A stretch of 64,000 nt of DNA from Lumbricus rubellus. Lineage: Eukaryota; Annelida; Clitellata; Crassiclitellata; Lumbricidae. Location of the stretch: contig OX243824.1 in the NCBI GenBank assembly GCA_945859605.1, positions 31,011,869 through 31,075,868 of the forward strand. Direction: 5' to 3'. Below, in pieces: positions 1 through 10,344 of the stretch. The notes beneath the pieces are model-generated. The model had not been told where the DNA came from, ran no database searches, and saw only the letters and a list, made by a program, of their open reading frames with translations. Made by a program: the position numbers and the translations under genes. Position 1 is the stretch's first letter. The number at the start of each line of letters is the position of its first letter.

Positions 1-1107
1 TAAATATCAGAAAATTTTTGGTAAGATTAATTATATCAGGCATATCAAATAATTATATGAAAAGCAATCTGGCTTACTTTTTTAACCACGGTGTACATAG
101 GCCTACAGTGTACAATGTATTCCGTATTTACTTCACGGTTTTGTCAGTAAAGCCCACATGGATTGTGCAATGGCTTCAATGAATGTCAATTACCTCTACA
201 TGTACATGTAGTTACAGTTACACCTTCCATTTTGGTCACTTTGGGGGCCCCTTTCCTTGCGGGGGCCCCCTTCGGCCGGAGGATACGGAGGGCGGTCGCT
301 ACACCTCTGAACATAAGCATACGCATCATTCTTTTTGTATTTCGTGTAGTATTCTACACTCATCTTAAGATAAATGCAATAGGCAAATGACAAAGACAGT
401 AATAATTATTATAGTTATCATGTTTCATATTTTGATCAACTGCTTTTAGTACCATTCCGGTGTGTCTTTGAGTTTTTGCCGCCATAAAGTAAGTAAACGG
501 ACATAATAATAATAATATTAAGCGAACGGCTGAATCAACATAGGCCTAGTCTAAATCAACTTCGCAATATGTGAGGTACCTATCTATGGACGTGGTCTTC
601 AATCCTATGGCTCCATTCCGCAAAACTTTTAACAATCAATAATAATTAGGCTCTCTGTGAATAGGCCTACGTGTTGGGACAACATCACTACAGTTTGCAA
701 TCATTATTGTAAACAACTAGGCCTATGTTTTATAGCGTCAGTTTAACTTCTCGTAAGCACAATATTTGTCGAATAATAAAAAATAGACATTTTGTCTTGA
801 TTTCATACTAAAACTTCTGAGAGGCGTACAAGTAAGTAATCATAAATAACAATTATTAATTATATCCGGCGTTTCCTTAAGACATTTCAGCGCTGAGGAA
901 CCGTCGTGACACTGTAAGGCTAAAAACCCACATTATTTTGTCTAGTCTTACAAAACGTGACTGTGATAATTAAACGCTCATGACTGATAATAATCAAACG
1001 TTGCAGCAGGCAAGGACGCCAATAAATAATTATTATCTTGCAGCGTAATGTTCAGCCTAAATCCGTCAAAGAAAGTTTATTTAACTGATTTTGTTTCTTT
1101 TGTCAAG
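1..1107. other. AT-rich intron or upstream DNA, no gene seen
   Basis: No cysteine-rich exon, splice-bounded frame or transposon end could be supported here. TAGGCCTA-type palindromes occur several times (around 98, 541, 663 and 718). The stretch presumably lies inside the receptor gene, whose next exon starts at 1108 with a split codon and so needs an upstream exon; that exon was not found in the window. Confidence 0.4.
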
Positions 1108-1245
1108 ACGTTGACGAATGTAGTTTTGATCAACCAATCAACGAATGTGATCCATCGATGGGAAGATGTGTCAGCCTTCCATTACGAGGATACAACTGCT
1201 CTTGTTATCATGGCTACACGAATGACGGACAGCATAAATGCAAAG
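1108..1245 (+). CDS. EGF-like (calcium-binding) exon of a transmembrane receptor gene
   Basis: This internal exon of 138 bp is bounded by a pyrimidine-rich acceptor ending at 1107 and a strong donor (GTATGT) at 1246. It begins with two bases of a split codon and ends with one, so it is phase 1-1, the usual class for EGF modules. It encodes one six-cysteine EGF domain starting (D)VDEC and containing NCSCYHGYTNDG; the D-V-D-E start is the calcium-binding signature. A longer open frame overlaps it but uses another frame and is a shadow. The next exon assigned to the gene is at 5233, in the same phase. The upstream part of the protein, including its signal peptide, lies outside the window. The family would place this domain outside the cell, probably in ligand or cell contact; the ligand is unknown. 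Confidence 0.8.
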
Positions 1246-1936
1246 GTATGTAATACTCCCACATTCTTCATCTCCACCTCAGCACACACTTGATCTTCAC
1301 AGCAGCATGAGCTAGAGCGACTTAACTCATCCATTTGAAAGCTGAACCGTTCCGCTAGAACTGAGAGCGTATGGTACTTCGTTCTACAGGGTGGGTCATA
1401 AAAAGTACCTTACAAGGTTTTTGCCAATATTTTGGTCAGAATTAAGCAGTTTTAAATGGAATTTTTTAGGATTAAAGGCAATTCATATTTACAGGCATTG
1501 GCCAAATTTCACCAAAATATTTCAAACAGAACAAAAGTTATATCGCTTTTAGTGAAACCACCCACTGTTTTTTGACGATTCAAAAACATAACGCAACAAA
1601 AAGTATGAAAAACGCGATTTTATTAAGCCCTATCTCAAATAATCGTTTTTAAATGAACTTAATATTGCCAGATAATCATTTTTTAAAAATTATTTACAAA
1701 AGAAACAGGGAACCAGCGTAACTGCATATCATTGTGAAGTCACTAAGCACGATGACTATCAAGTTGGTAAATATGGAATTTGTCAGAGTAATAAATTTGT
1801 TATTGAAACATTTAAATTCAAATTTAAAAAAATTAAAATATCCATGGTGTCAATGACAGACAAGAATGTGTACGCAGACACTTTAAAGAACAAGGTTGTG
1901 AAGCTGAAGAATCACGTACCATTGACTCTGAAAAAC

Positions 1937-2413
1937 GGTGTCACGACAACTCGTCCACCGACAACTCGTTCAACGACAACTCGTCCACGGACAACTGGTT
2001 CACCGACAACTGGTTCACCGAAATAGAAGCCGGATTATTGAGAAAACGATTGGGAAATAGAAGCTGGATGAAGGTTCTTTATATACGAAATATGAGCTGG
2101 ATTTATGAGAAAAAAGTCTAATGGTTTTCTTTCTTAAATGGAAGCTGAATTGATGATTTTCATCATGTGTCTCAACATGCATCCAGCTTCTATTTCAGAT
2201 AGAAAAAAAACTTGATCCATCCTCCATTTCTTAAGCGGTTTTTCATAAATCCAGCTTCTATTTCACCTGTAGAAACCTTCATCCAGTTTCCATTTTCCAA
2301 GCGTTTTCTCAATAATCCGGCTTCTATTTCAGTGGACGAGTTGTCGGTGGACGAGTTGTCCGTGAACCAGTTGTCGTTGAACCAGTTGTCTGTGAACCAG
2401 TTGTCGTGGAACC
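1937..2413. mobile_element. Foldback element copy A, CGACAAC ends, 9-bp target duplication
   Basis: The element starts GGTGTCACGACAAC and ends with the inverse of GGTTCCACGACAAC. It is flanked on both sides by CTGAAAAAC (1928-1936 and 2414-2422). Inside each end is a short array of about 15-bp units (ACAACTCGTCCACCG and variants, 1943-2023; inverted at 2335-2412). Next come repeats of AGAAGCTGGAT in one direction, a central region near 2155-2180 containing CATCATGTG, and the same repeats inverted. It is nested in the mariner element. There is no coding capacity. The 9-bp duplication is typical of Mutator-like elements, but no transposase is present to confirm that. Confidence 0.85.
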
Positions 2414-2502
2414 CTGAAAAACAGCGAGAGCGTATGAAATAAGAGCTAGTTAGGTTAAGTTGAGAGTTCTGAAAAATTCGTTGAAGAAAGGAGATCGGCT
2501 CA

Positions 2503-2746
2503 GTGTCAATTGTTCTGGTTTCTCCGGAATCTCCGGATTTAAACCCGATGGATTCTCAAGTGTGCTGGAAAAGTAACACAATCTGCGGCCAAACAGAGAG
2601 AGCGATAAGATTATTGATGCTCGCATTGCAGCTGATAATGGGAAGATTTAACTCTGGAAGACATCAACAAAGCCATCAAGAACATTACGAAGATACTCAG
2701 AGCAAGTGTGAGCACTGGTGGTGGATACACTGAGCACAAGTTGTGA
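2503..2746 (+). pseudogene. Tc1/mariner transposase C-terminal relic
   Basis: The peptide SPESPDLNPMD (2518-2550) is the conserved block around the last catalytic-triad region of Tc1/mariner transposases. The frame is then broken. Another frame from about 2660 to 2746 encodes a C-terminus ending in GGGYTEHKL and a stop, a family-typical tail also seen at 63.6 kb (GGGHIEHKL). The catalytic core upstream was lost or displaced by the nested foldback element, so the gene cannot make active enzyme. Confidence 0.75.
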
Positions 2747-3061
2747 AGCACTCTCAAGTTCATTCGATAACAATTCTTTGAAATATGACTCAATAAAATC
2801 GCGTTGTTTTACTTTTTGCTGCGTTAAGTTTTTGAATCGTCAATAAGCAGTTAGGGCCTATCACTAAAAGTTATATAACTTTTATTCTGTTTTAAATAGT
2901 CTGATGAAATTTGACCATTGTACATGTATGTAGGCCTAAATATGAATTGCATTTAAGTCTGTAAAATGTGATTTAAAAAATTAACACTCTTGACAAAGAT
3001 ATTGGCAAAAAACCTTAAGGGGATAACTTTTTACGGCCCACTCTCTAAAGATAGGCCTAGG

Positions 3062-3542
3062 CATAGGCGGAGACCTGGGCGGAGATTTGGGGGAGACGAA
3101 CGAGAAAGAAAGACGCGATATTTTTGGTGGACGAAAATTTTAGATAACCTTCCGAGGAAAAATTTCTATTTTCGCCGCCAAAAAAGTTGATGACCTTTTT
3201 TTTTTAGTCGTCCGGATAAAAAAAGTCGAAAAATTTCTTTTTTCGCCGCCAAAAAAGTTGATGACCTTTTTTTTTTTTTAGTCATCCGGACAAAAAGGTC
3301 GAAAAAATTCTATTTTCGCCGCCAAAAAGTTGATGACCTTTTTTTTAGTCATCCGGCCAAAAAAGTCGAAAAAATTATATTTTCGCCGCCAAAAAAGTTA
3401 AAAATCGAAGAAAAAATTTTTGGGGCACATTTTTTTACCCTTGACGCTCAATTATTGGGGGGGACCAATGCATGGGGCGTCCCCCCAACACTTTTATTGG
3501 GGGGACCGTCCCCCCCTGTCCCCCCCTAGGTCTCCGCCCATG
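3062..3542. mobile_element. hAT-type MITE, 8-bp target duplication GGCCTAGG
   Basis: Ends CATAGGCGGAGACC and GGTCTCCGCCCATG are inverted repeats flanked by GGCCTAGG at 3054-3061 and 3543-3550. An 8-bp duplication with short ends beginning CA fits the hAT superfamily. Inside are four tandem copies of a unit of about 60-75 bp (3165-3400) built on GTTGATGACC, a T run and AGTCATCCGG, which can fold into a small hairpin. It lies in the receptor intron. Confidence 0.85.
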
Positions 3543-3550
3543 GGCCTAGG

Positions 3551-3863
3551 ACTTACACATCGCAATCTTGGCAAAATTCATACAGACAAATCGTGTCAAC
3601 CAACGTAAACTATAGATCTACTTAACACATTGACCGCCAGGGACGTGTTTACTCTTCTCTAAAAATATTACCTCAAGTAGATTTGTAGTTGGTTTTGTCA
3701 TTAAGCGAATATTAAATACATGTAGGCTATTATTGTCATGAGATGACTGGGTTTCCAGGACTGTTCCGTAAAGCTTTGTTTGTGTTGAGTTGATCTTAAG
3801 TTCGGACAACATGGCAGTAGGCCTATTCATACCAGGACTGTGTTAAGGAATTGTTAGAACTGC
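3551..3863. other. Intron spacer, nothing recognised
   Basis: Unique-looking AT-rich sequence between two MITEs. No splice-bounded EGF frame was found on the plus strand. Confidence 0.4.
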
Positions 3864-3871
3864 ACAACTCC

Positions 3872-4588
3872 CATGGGCGCCCGCACATAGAGGCAAGGGG
3901 GGCACTTGCCCCCCCTGGAAAATTGAAACTTATTTTGGTAACTACTTCTTTTGGGTTTTTAACAAATTTATTCACATTAAAGCACTAATGATATGAATGA
4001 TACACACAGTGAAAATCATAAATCCATGTTTAGAAATCTCTATAGAAATAAACATAGGACCTACTCTTAATTTTCTGCCTTGCATTATCAACATCTTGTT
4101 AAACGCTGGAACGGTGACCATTGGCTGTTAACCCTCCGGCAGTATTTTTCTATCGATTATGACCTACTTGATTGGAATCTCGCTGTCATGCAAGCTTTCA
4201 CAACTGCACAAAATTAAGTAGGCCTAGCCTATCAACAGAAATAGCTAGAGGAACACTTAGGCCTACACCTTGAAAACTGAGACCTATTTTTTTCACTTAT
4301 TTATTTATTCAATGGACTTATACTATATATCAGCGCCGTTTCAGGAACCGACTTTTAACATCTACTTTTTATTTTTTTTTCCTTCGCACTAAAGAAACTA
4401 TTCATTTTAAAGCTGATACACAAAATGAAACTGAAAAATGTGCATTAAGAAACCTCATTGCAAAATACTCGTGCTCTTAATTTCCAGCTTTGCATTTTTC
4501 AAGCTCTTGTTACTAAGACATTTACGGTAACTGTGATCTCCGAAATTTTTTTTGCCCCTCCCTGCAAAAATTTCTGCGGGCGCCCATG
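3872..4588. mobile_element. hAT-type MITE, 8-bp target duplication ACAACTCC
   Basis: Ends CATGGGCGCCCGCA and TGCGGGCGCCCATG are near-perfect inverted repeats. They are flanked by ACAACTCC at 3864-3871 and 4589-4596. GGGGGG and CCCCCC tracts lie just inside the left end. The interior is AT-rich and contains two related blocks (around 3975-4080 and 4390-4500), suggesting a partial internal duplication. No coding frame. Confidence 0.85.
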
Positions 4589-4596
4589 ACAACTCC

Positions 4597-5232
4597 ATCT
4601 TTCCTTTCCAATCATCCATGGTAAATTACTTCCAATCAAAGGACAATGACCTTTTGGTAGTTTTAACTGTGCAGAGATGTTTTTCTACAACGGCACATTT
4701 TGTGTACGTTAAAAAATAACAACTCCATCTCTATTCCATGACAATTTATTAGACGGACATCGGCAACGATTTGACCAGGCCAAGTCATTCGAAGCTATTA
4801 TCGTTAAATATATAATTTTTCCTCATTGCTTGGCCTGATCAGTGGTCAGTAAAATGTTTGCAAATTTATACAACTACAACGCTAAGCGCATAGGAAAACA
4901 CGATGGCATGGAGACTTTGAGAGCAGAAGGACTCGAGACTGAGCCCCCTTAGAGCCGACGTGCTTTGTCGGCTTCTGTCAGCGCCGTGTAGGCTACAGTA
5001 GCCTACTGTTGCTGGCTGTTATTACAGTATGTTCTGTTATAATAGTAGTTATAGATTGACGTTAATTAAGATTGTTGCATAACTTGTGCAATGTGCATGT
5101 AAGCTTACAGCGCAGTGCGTTTGCAGACGTTCCAATAGTTAAAGAAAAAGATATTATTATTATTATAACATGTAAATTTACGGTACTAGGCATATTCATA
5201 TTTTGTTGATGACCTGGTTGTTGCTTTTTCAG
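4597..5232. other. Intron, small hairpin only
   Basis: A GCCGACGTGCTTTGTCGGC stem-loop lies at 4952-4970. Otherwise the DNA is AT-rich, ending in the pyrimidine tract and AG that open the next EGF exon. Confidence 0.4.
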
Positions 5233-5355
5233 ATGATAACGAATGCGTGAATGGAACTCATAAATGCTCTGATGAGTGTTTCAATACTAACGGAAGCTAC
5301 GAGTGTGGTTGTCCCCATGGTTATAGACTGAAACTTGACAATCAAACTTGCGAAG
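5233..5355 (+). CDS. Second EGF-like (calcium-binding) exon of the receptor gene
   Basis: A 123-bp exon, phase 1-1, with acceptor TTTTTCAG before it and donor GTTAGC after it. It encodes one EGF domain starting DDNEC with six cysteines. The segment CFNTNGSYEC fits the C-x-(D/N)-x4-(F/Y)-x-C consensus for Asp/Asn hydroxylation in calcium-binding EGF domains, and CGCPHGYRL follows. It shares phase with exons 1108-1245 and 5941-6078 and reads in frame into the membrane exon, so this is probably the last EGF module before the membrane. One NGS and one NGT site could carry N-glycans. The assignment to one gene rests on phase, strand and order, not on transcripts. Confidence 0.85.
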
Positions 5356-5940
5356 GTTAGCATCAATAATTAAAAACTGTTAGGCTATATCTAATGATTG
5401 CAATATCTTAGCAAAATTTGACTCTATTCATGGCCAGTTAGATTTATATTGCTTAAAGATTTGTTAATGTGAGGTTCTTCAGAACTGAAGATATCCGAAT
5501 GTGGATTTATTGACCTGGACTCATACTTTGTGTCGCGCAGTATAACTCGTGAATAGACTTATAGCCTAAATGCAGGTTGACTGCATTTAGGCTATAATAG
5601 CCTATAGGCTACCATAGAGTGGTTGAAATAACGATTGCGATTAAAAACATTTCTTCTAATCACAATTAGGCCTACATGTAAATTGTACTCAGTGCTGTTA
5701 CAGTAGTTCGCTAACCCTCAGCTAAATAATTAAAAATCTTGGGGTCAAGTCCCGATGCCCATGAATGTCAATTATTCGTGTGCTTATTGTTATCAACATC
5801 AGCTTTAGACGAATATTTGCGAGTTACGCAATAATAATTTTTTACCAAATTACAGTAATACAGTGAATGGCGCCACATTAAATGTCGTCGTATTTAAAGG
5901 CCTACCCAACTAACCTTCAAAAATGATTGCATTATTTTAG
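5356..5940. other. Intron with a perfect 16-bp hairpin
   Basis: Arms at 5560-5575 and 5581-5596 are perfect inverse copies around a 5-base loop. The arm core, ATAGCCTAAATGCAG, is related to the dispersed TAGGCCTA palindrome of this genome. No coding signal. Confidence 0.5.
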
Positions 5941-6078
5941 CGCAGGACGTATTGATCGAAGTTGTTGGCAAAGTTCCACTGACAGCAGCGACTAGTGTAC
6001 TCTCTCTTCTCCTGTTGCCTGCTCTCATCGTTCCAATCATTGTGGTTCAGCGACGACGAAGAAGAATGATGAAGCAAA
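5941..6078 (+). CDS. Membrane-spanning exon of the EGF receptor gene
   Basis: This 138-bp phase 1-1 exon follows the acceptor ATTATTTTAG. It encodes a short juxtamembrane stretch (QDVLIEVVGKVP), a hydrophobic helix of about 23 residues (SVLSLLLLPALIVPIIVV) and then QRRRRR, a textbook stop-transfer signal. The product is therefore a type I membrane protein with the EGF domains outside. Donor AAA|GTGAGA at 6079 is good. If it is not used, translation runs on for seven residues to a TAG at 6099-6101, giving a form with almost no tail. Its reading frame joins the tail exon at 7271 cleanly (A|AT makes Asn). The opposite-strand frame over this exon is a shadow. Confidence 0.85.
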
Positions 6079-7270
6079 GTGAGACAAATTGTACATTTTA
6101 GGTCTATGGCTAATCGTGAGATTTCATGGAACATTAAAATATGAAGAAGTGTTCGAACGTCCAAGAGCTGAGTTGTAGGAATAAACTAATTCACGGAGGG
6201 TAGGCCTACCTCAGTAGGCTACCTAAATTTCTTAAAGTACGATAACGCTTCAGTTCTAGTCCTAACTATTCGGAGCTGTAATGAGGCAGGCTAGGCCTAC
6301 TGGTTGCTTGTGGGCGCTTCTTGCAACAGAGCGCCGGTTTAAATAAGCATGCAATAATTATCAACTGCGGTTGTCTGATATTATTTACCTGGACAGTAGC
6401 CTATTGCCCCCCAGATAGGCTATAATCTCCAGTCAATACCCCTGAAATTTGCGTAGGACAAAATTTAATTTTTAGATTTGTGCAATTAGTTTATTCCGGC
6501 ATTTAGCCTGGCCTAATTGATAAAACTTGATTGTCATGTTTTCGTTCGCTGTGTAAGCTTAAACTTGTTACGACCGTCACAGTAGGAACCTGTAATTCAG
6601 ATGTTGCCTATGCATAGGCCTATGATTTTCTTAATGTCAATCAATTATATATGTCTTAAGCTGGGAATTGCTAGTGTCATGTAGCCTACACGTAGGTAGG
6701 CTATATTGGCCTGTTTAAAACCATCGATTCAGTCTAGCGGGGTTCCCAAGACGGTATCCAGGATTTGATTTCGGGGGATGTTTACCAACTTTTTCTGCAA
6801 ATTTTGTGACGACTTTTTTCTTTAGTCGTCGAAATTTCTGATGGCCCTTTTTAGACCTGTACACATGATTTTTCGTAGGATTTTTCGCCGGTAAATCGTT
6901 CACTGCGGCGTAAATTTTATGCTTGTCGTCTTCTACAATCGCGATCTTCTGCAGGTTCTGGGCAGCCAATACATTGCACACTGTATTTCGTGGGCCTACA
7001 TTATGTGCAAGGAAATGCATTATATTATTTTTAAATTTCATTTCGGGGGTGTTCAAACACCCAAAACACCACCCCAGAAGGGTCTTGGGGTTCAGGATGT
7101 TGTGGCAACTTGTGGGTTAAGGATCGAATGAGTTGGAAGTTAAGTGAATACGCTAATCCGAGGCAGGATTAGATCTATTCACTCCGTTAGTTTAGCGCAT
7201 GCTTGTTTGCATTGGTCTGAATTTGAACTTTAAATGACGATGTTTATTATTCTCGATTTTATGTGGACAG
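6079..7270. other. Intron before the cytoplasmic-tail exon, with a probable old MITE
   Basis: About 6735-7085 contains a GTGACGAC/AGTCGTCG poly-T hairpin motif like the interiors of the hAT-type MITEs and is rich in short G and C runs. No clean ends or target duplication were found, so this is a weak call. The remainder is AT-rich with several TAGGCCTA copies. No exon was identified. Confidence 0.4.
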
Positions 7271-7488
7271 ATTGCATGGTTCAAGAAACGCCTAAAGACG
7301 AAGTTCCAGCAGTTGACAATGCAACTTATGAGGAACTAGAGATGTGTGACGTCAATGGTAGCACAATCCACATCTATGAACCAGTGAGGAAAGCTCCACA
7401 AGCCGATAATGCCACTTACGAGGGACTGGAGAGGTCTGAAGTTGATGGTGTTGACAGCGCCACCTATGAGTCACTGAGAAAAAAATGA
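7271..7488 (+). CDS. Cytoplasmic-tail exon with two ITAM-like tyrosine motifs
   Basis: The exon follows acceptor GTGGACAG and runs to a TGA at 7486-7488. The coding part is 218 bp, starting with two bases of a split codon that match the phase of 6078. The tail is about 72 residues, acidic, with four tyrosines: NATYEEL, STIHIYEPV, NATYEGL and SATYESL. Spacing is regular: YEEL-x12-YEPV and YEGL-x12-YESL, at the upper limit of the ITAM consensus Yxx(L/I)-x6-12-Yxx(L/I). Three of the four sites share the core (N/S)ATYExL, suggesting internal duplication. ITAMs, once phosphorylated by Src kinases, bind tandem-SH2 kinases such as Syk; that this tail does so is inference. The open frame extends upstream to an ATG at 7234, but the splice acceptor explains the start better. 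Confidence 0.78.
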
Positions 7489-7871
7489 CGCATGTGAGAC
7501 AATAACAAAAACAGAGATGCTGCCACAATCAGAAGCGTTGCTTCTATGCGTTGCTTTAATCCTATTACAGTCACAAAGGAATATATTCGACATAACGTGG
7601 AATGCTACGGGAGTTTTGTGTAGTCCTAAGACAACAGTCAAGGGATTTTGTATAGTTTTCTTTTCGTAACATTGGACCGACTCTGTCACTATGCGATATC
7701 TTATGTTAATGTTAAATCTTCAATGTAGGCCTATACATGCCATCTTGGAAGACTTGGATGGCATGGAGCAGAGAACAAGACTCAATACGTGTGTCATAAA
7801 CAAATTAGTCTATTCTGGTATTCAACTCAAAATGATCTGGCAAAAACTATGGTGCAGCAAATGTTCACAAC
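7489..7871. other. 3' flank of the receptor gene
   Basis: Probably 3' untranslated and intergenic DNA. No clear polyadenylation signal or second gene was recognised. It ends with GTTCACAAC, the left target duplication of the next foldback element. Confidence 0.4.
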
Positions 7872-8480
7872 GGTGTCACGACAACTCGTCTAACGACAAC
7901 TCGTCTAACGACAAGTGGTCTCCAGACAATTCGTCTAACGACAACTGGTCTACTGACAACTTATCCAGCGCTTGAGATATGGAAGCTGGATGACAGTTTT
8001 TAGAGGTGAAATGGAGGTTGGATTGATGAAAAGACGCAAGATTCCAAATGGAATCTGGATGATGGTTCTCTTACAGGTGAAATAGAAGCTGGATTGACGA
8101 AAATAACGCATGATAAATAAAAGCTGGATGAAGGTATTTCTAGATCTGAAATGGAAGCTGGATTGATAAGAAAACCGCTTAAGTAATGGAAGCTGGATGA
8201 GGGTATTTTTAAAATATGAAATAGAAGCTGGATTGACTAAAATAACAGGCGAGAAATAGAAGCTGGATGAAGGTATTTTTAGATTTGAAGTAGATATGGG
8301 TGCATGTTGGAATACATGAATGAAAATCATCAATCCAGCCTCCATTTAAGCAACTTTTTTTGTAAATCCAGCTTCTATTTCATCAATACTATTCGTCAGT
8401 AGACCAGTTGTCGTTAGACCAATTGTCCGGAGGCGAGTTGTCGTTAGACGAGTTGTCGGTAGACCAGTTGTCGTGGAACC
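7872..8480. mobile_element. Foldback element copy B, CGACAAC ends, 9-bp target duplication
   Basis: It starts GGTGTCACGACAAC and ends with the inverse of GGTTCCACGACAAC, the same two slightly different ends as copy A. It is flanked by GTTCACAAC at 7863-7871 and 8481-8489. Terminal mini-arrays carry CTAACGACAACTCGT units. The inner arms are repeats of AGAAGCTGGAT: about seven point one way (7980-8275) and the right arm is short and inverted (8330-8380), meeting at TGAAAATCATCAATCCAGC. The opposite-strand open frame across it is just the repeat read through. Confidence 0.87.
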
Positions 8481-8489
8481 GTTCACAAC

Positions 8490-8900
8490 ATTGTGTCTCT
8501 TGAAGATATTAGCGTGGCCAGTTGCTACGTATGGATATGAGAAGACTCTCCACGCCTATCGGACATGGCTAAAGAAGCCGACGATAGTCTATTAGAGGCA
8601 GTCGGCAGGAACCCGCATCACGTGCTGAGGACATTGTTCCCTCCGATTATATTATCCAGCGTCGACACAACCTTCGACCACGTCCGTATTATTTAGGTTA
8701 GCTGCCTCTCGGCAGGTCCAGATGCCCAACGACGCCACTCTTCTCAAGGTACAAGCACAACATCGAGAAGAGTGGCGTCGTTGGGCATCTCGACCTGCCG
8801 AGAGGCAGCTAACCTAAAGAAGAAGCAGAAGCCACCGAAGGACGATAAAAACGTTATCCCAAGAGCCCTCTATAAGAGCCTTCTCAACAAGCGTTTGTGT
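8490..8900 (+). pseudogene. LINE reverse-transcriptase-gene relic carrying a long hairpin
   Basis: Around 8510-8550 the frame reads WPVATYGYEK, a segment typical of LINE polyproteins between the reverse transcriptase and the C-terminus. Around 8655-8700 another frame reads RRHNLRPRPYYL. The frames are shifted and there are stops. The 3' part holds two 53-bp arms (8693-8745 and 8765-8817) that are inverse copies with a single mismatch and a 19-base loop. No target duplication was identified. The remnant cannot encode protein. Confidence 0.55.
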
Positions 8901-9954
8901 AACCCTTAGTAGCCTACTTCCCTTCAATATGTAATTTGCGGTTTTGCCAACCTGTGTTCTTTTTCACATTAAACGAATATAGCCTACATATACTAATCAA
9001 GAACAGTTACTGTAGCACTGAATGAAAATTGAAAATAGTCACACAGGCAAAAGCACACAGCTTATGATTAGGTACAAAAACATCAAATTTCTTAAAATAA
9101 AATTGCCAGGTCTCTTCAGGTATGCTTTCGACATAGACCTACTTCCAAGTTGAATCAGACATTGAAAAAATTAATAAAGCATTTTTAATTGTCAGAATAG
9201 CAATGTTTCTATTCTGCTGTCTATAATGATATTATCGTCAACAGTTTTGACTTGGTTTCACTTATAGGTCTACGTAAAGTCTGGAACACAGATATCACCT
9301 GTGAATGCTCATTGCTCGCATTCAAGGATTCTTTATTAGTAACGACCAAACATGAAGTCCAACATTTAACTCAAGGAGATCAAGACAATTAATGTTATTA
9401 TTTATTGAAACTAGAATGCAACAACAACAGGCTAAATACCAATAGTCTAAAATACAATAAAACATGACGTAAGGCTAACTATTCTTTTTAATACTTAGTC
9501 CAGGAGAAGCATTTATACAGCAATATCTCATTTAAGACGCAACTGCCCTGTAGTGGAACCCAGAAAGAAAAACCTAACTGCTCCTTCAGCTAGAATAACA
9601 TAAAAGCACATAGCATTGAATAGTAAGCCTGTTAAAAAATGTGCAAAGATCAAATGAAATGAAATTGCTATGGTGATACCATTTATGTAAATATTACGAC
9701 TCATAATGGTTAAAATAATTTTAATCTATTAAACATCAAAATTTAGACACGATCACTCGATTAATTTCAATCAATTTGGTCTACATTGCGTATGTGAGAA
9801 ACCTGCCAAAACAGTAATCACTGAACAAAAGAAAAAAACATCATTCGAAATCTCTACTGCAATAAAAACAATTAATTTTGTCACCATCATGGTTAAAAGT
9901 GGGTGGGAATGCGTGGGAATGGCATTCCCACTGCTCTCGAAGTTCTTGGCTTGC
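8901..9954. other. Intergenic DNA, nothing recognised
   Basis: AT-rich unique-looking sequence with no supported frame, tandem repeat or transposon end. Short open frames near 9771-9962 lack coding character. Confidence 0.4.
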
Positions 9955-10344
9955 GTTCCCACTGCTCACCATGCATGGAGCCCTGGAAACATGGGAGTTC
10001 CTAAACAAAACTTCATAGGCGTCACCACCGCTCACAGTTGGCGTTGCCACTGCTCACCCAAGCCACTTTAACCACTGGTTGCCATCCTATATTTTTCCAT
10101 AATCATCCGCCTCAAACCCAAACCGATAGTTTTATTATCCACTCGTAAGTTTCATATTGTCACTGTTCACCATGTTGCTTACTCTGGCAATGGTTGCTTT
10201 ATATCCGGAAATAGGTAAAGAAATAAACATGTCAAAAATTTAAATGATTCACATTTTTAACTATTATTCCTTAAAGTAATCGCCAAAATCCACAGTCGCA
10301 GTATATATTATGAATCTCAGATCTCTTCCAATAGCACCTTCAAT
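9955..10344. repeat. Segmental duplication, 3' flank of zinc-finger gene 1
   Basis: From about 10060 this sequence matches 32315-32640 with many substitutions, including the region around TTATTATCCACTC and a shared CCACAGTCG block. It marks the 3' side of a duplication containing both zinc-finger genes. The first ~100 bp contain repeated CCCACTGCTCACC-like words. Confidence 0.7.

Larger units (their letters stand above)
1387..3045 (+). mobile_element. Tc1/mariner-type transposon with long inverted repeats
   Basis: The ends read CAGGGTGGGTCATAAAAAG on the left and its imperfect inverse at 3020-3045. Both are flanked by TA, the mariner target duplication. About 300 bp of inverted repeat runs inward on each side (roughly 1387-1700 and 2750-3045). 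A degraded transposase end lies at 2503-2746, and a foldback element has inserted at 1937-2413. A related copy starts at 63069. Confidence 0.8.

Noticed and set aside
1048..1293. 81-residue frame starting MFSLNPSKKV
   Set aside because: The EGF exon lies in a different frame of the same bases and has splice sites and six correctly spaced cysteines.
7271..7488. ITIM (inhibitory) assignment for the tail tyrosines
   Set aside because: The residue two before each tyrosine is A or H, not I, V, L or S, so the ITIM consensus is not met; the paired spacing fits ITAM better.
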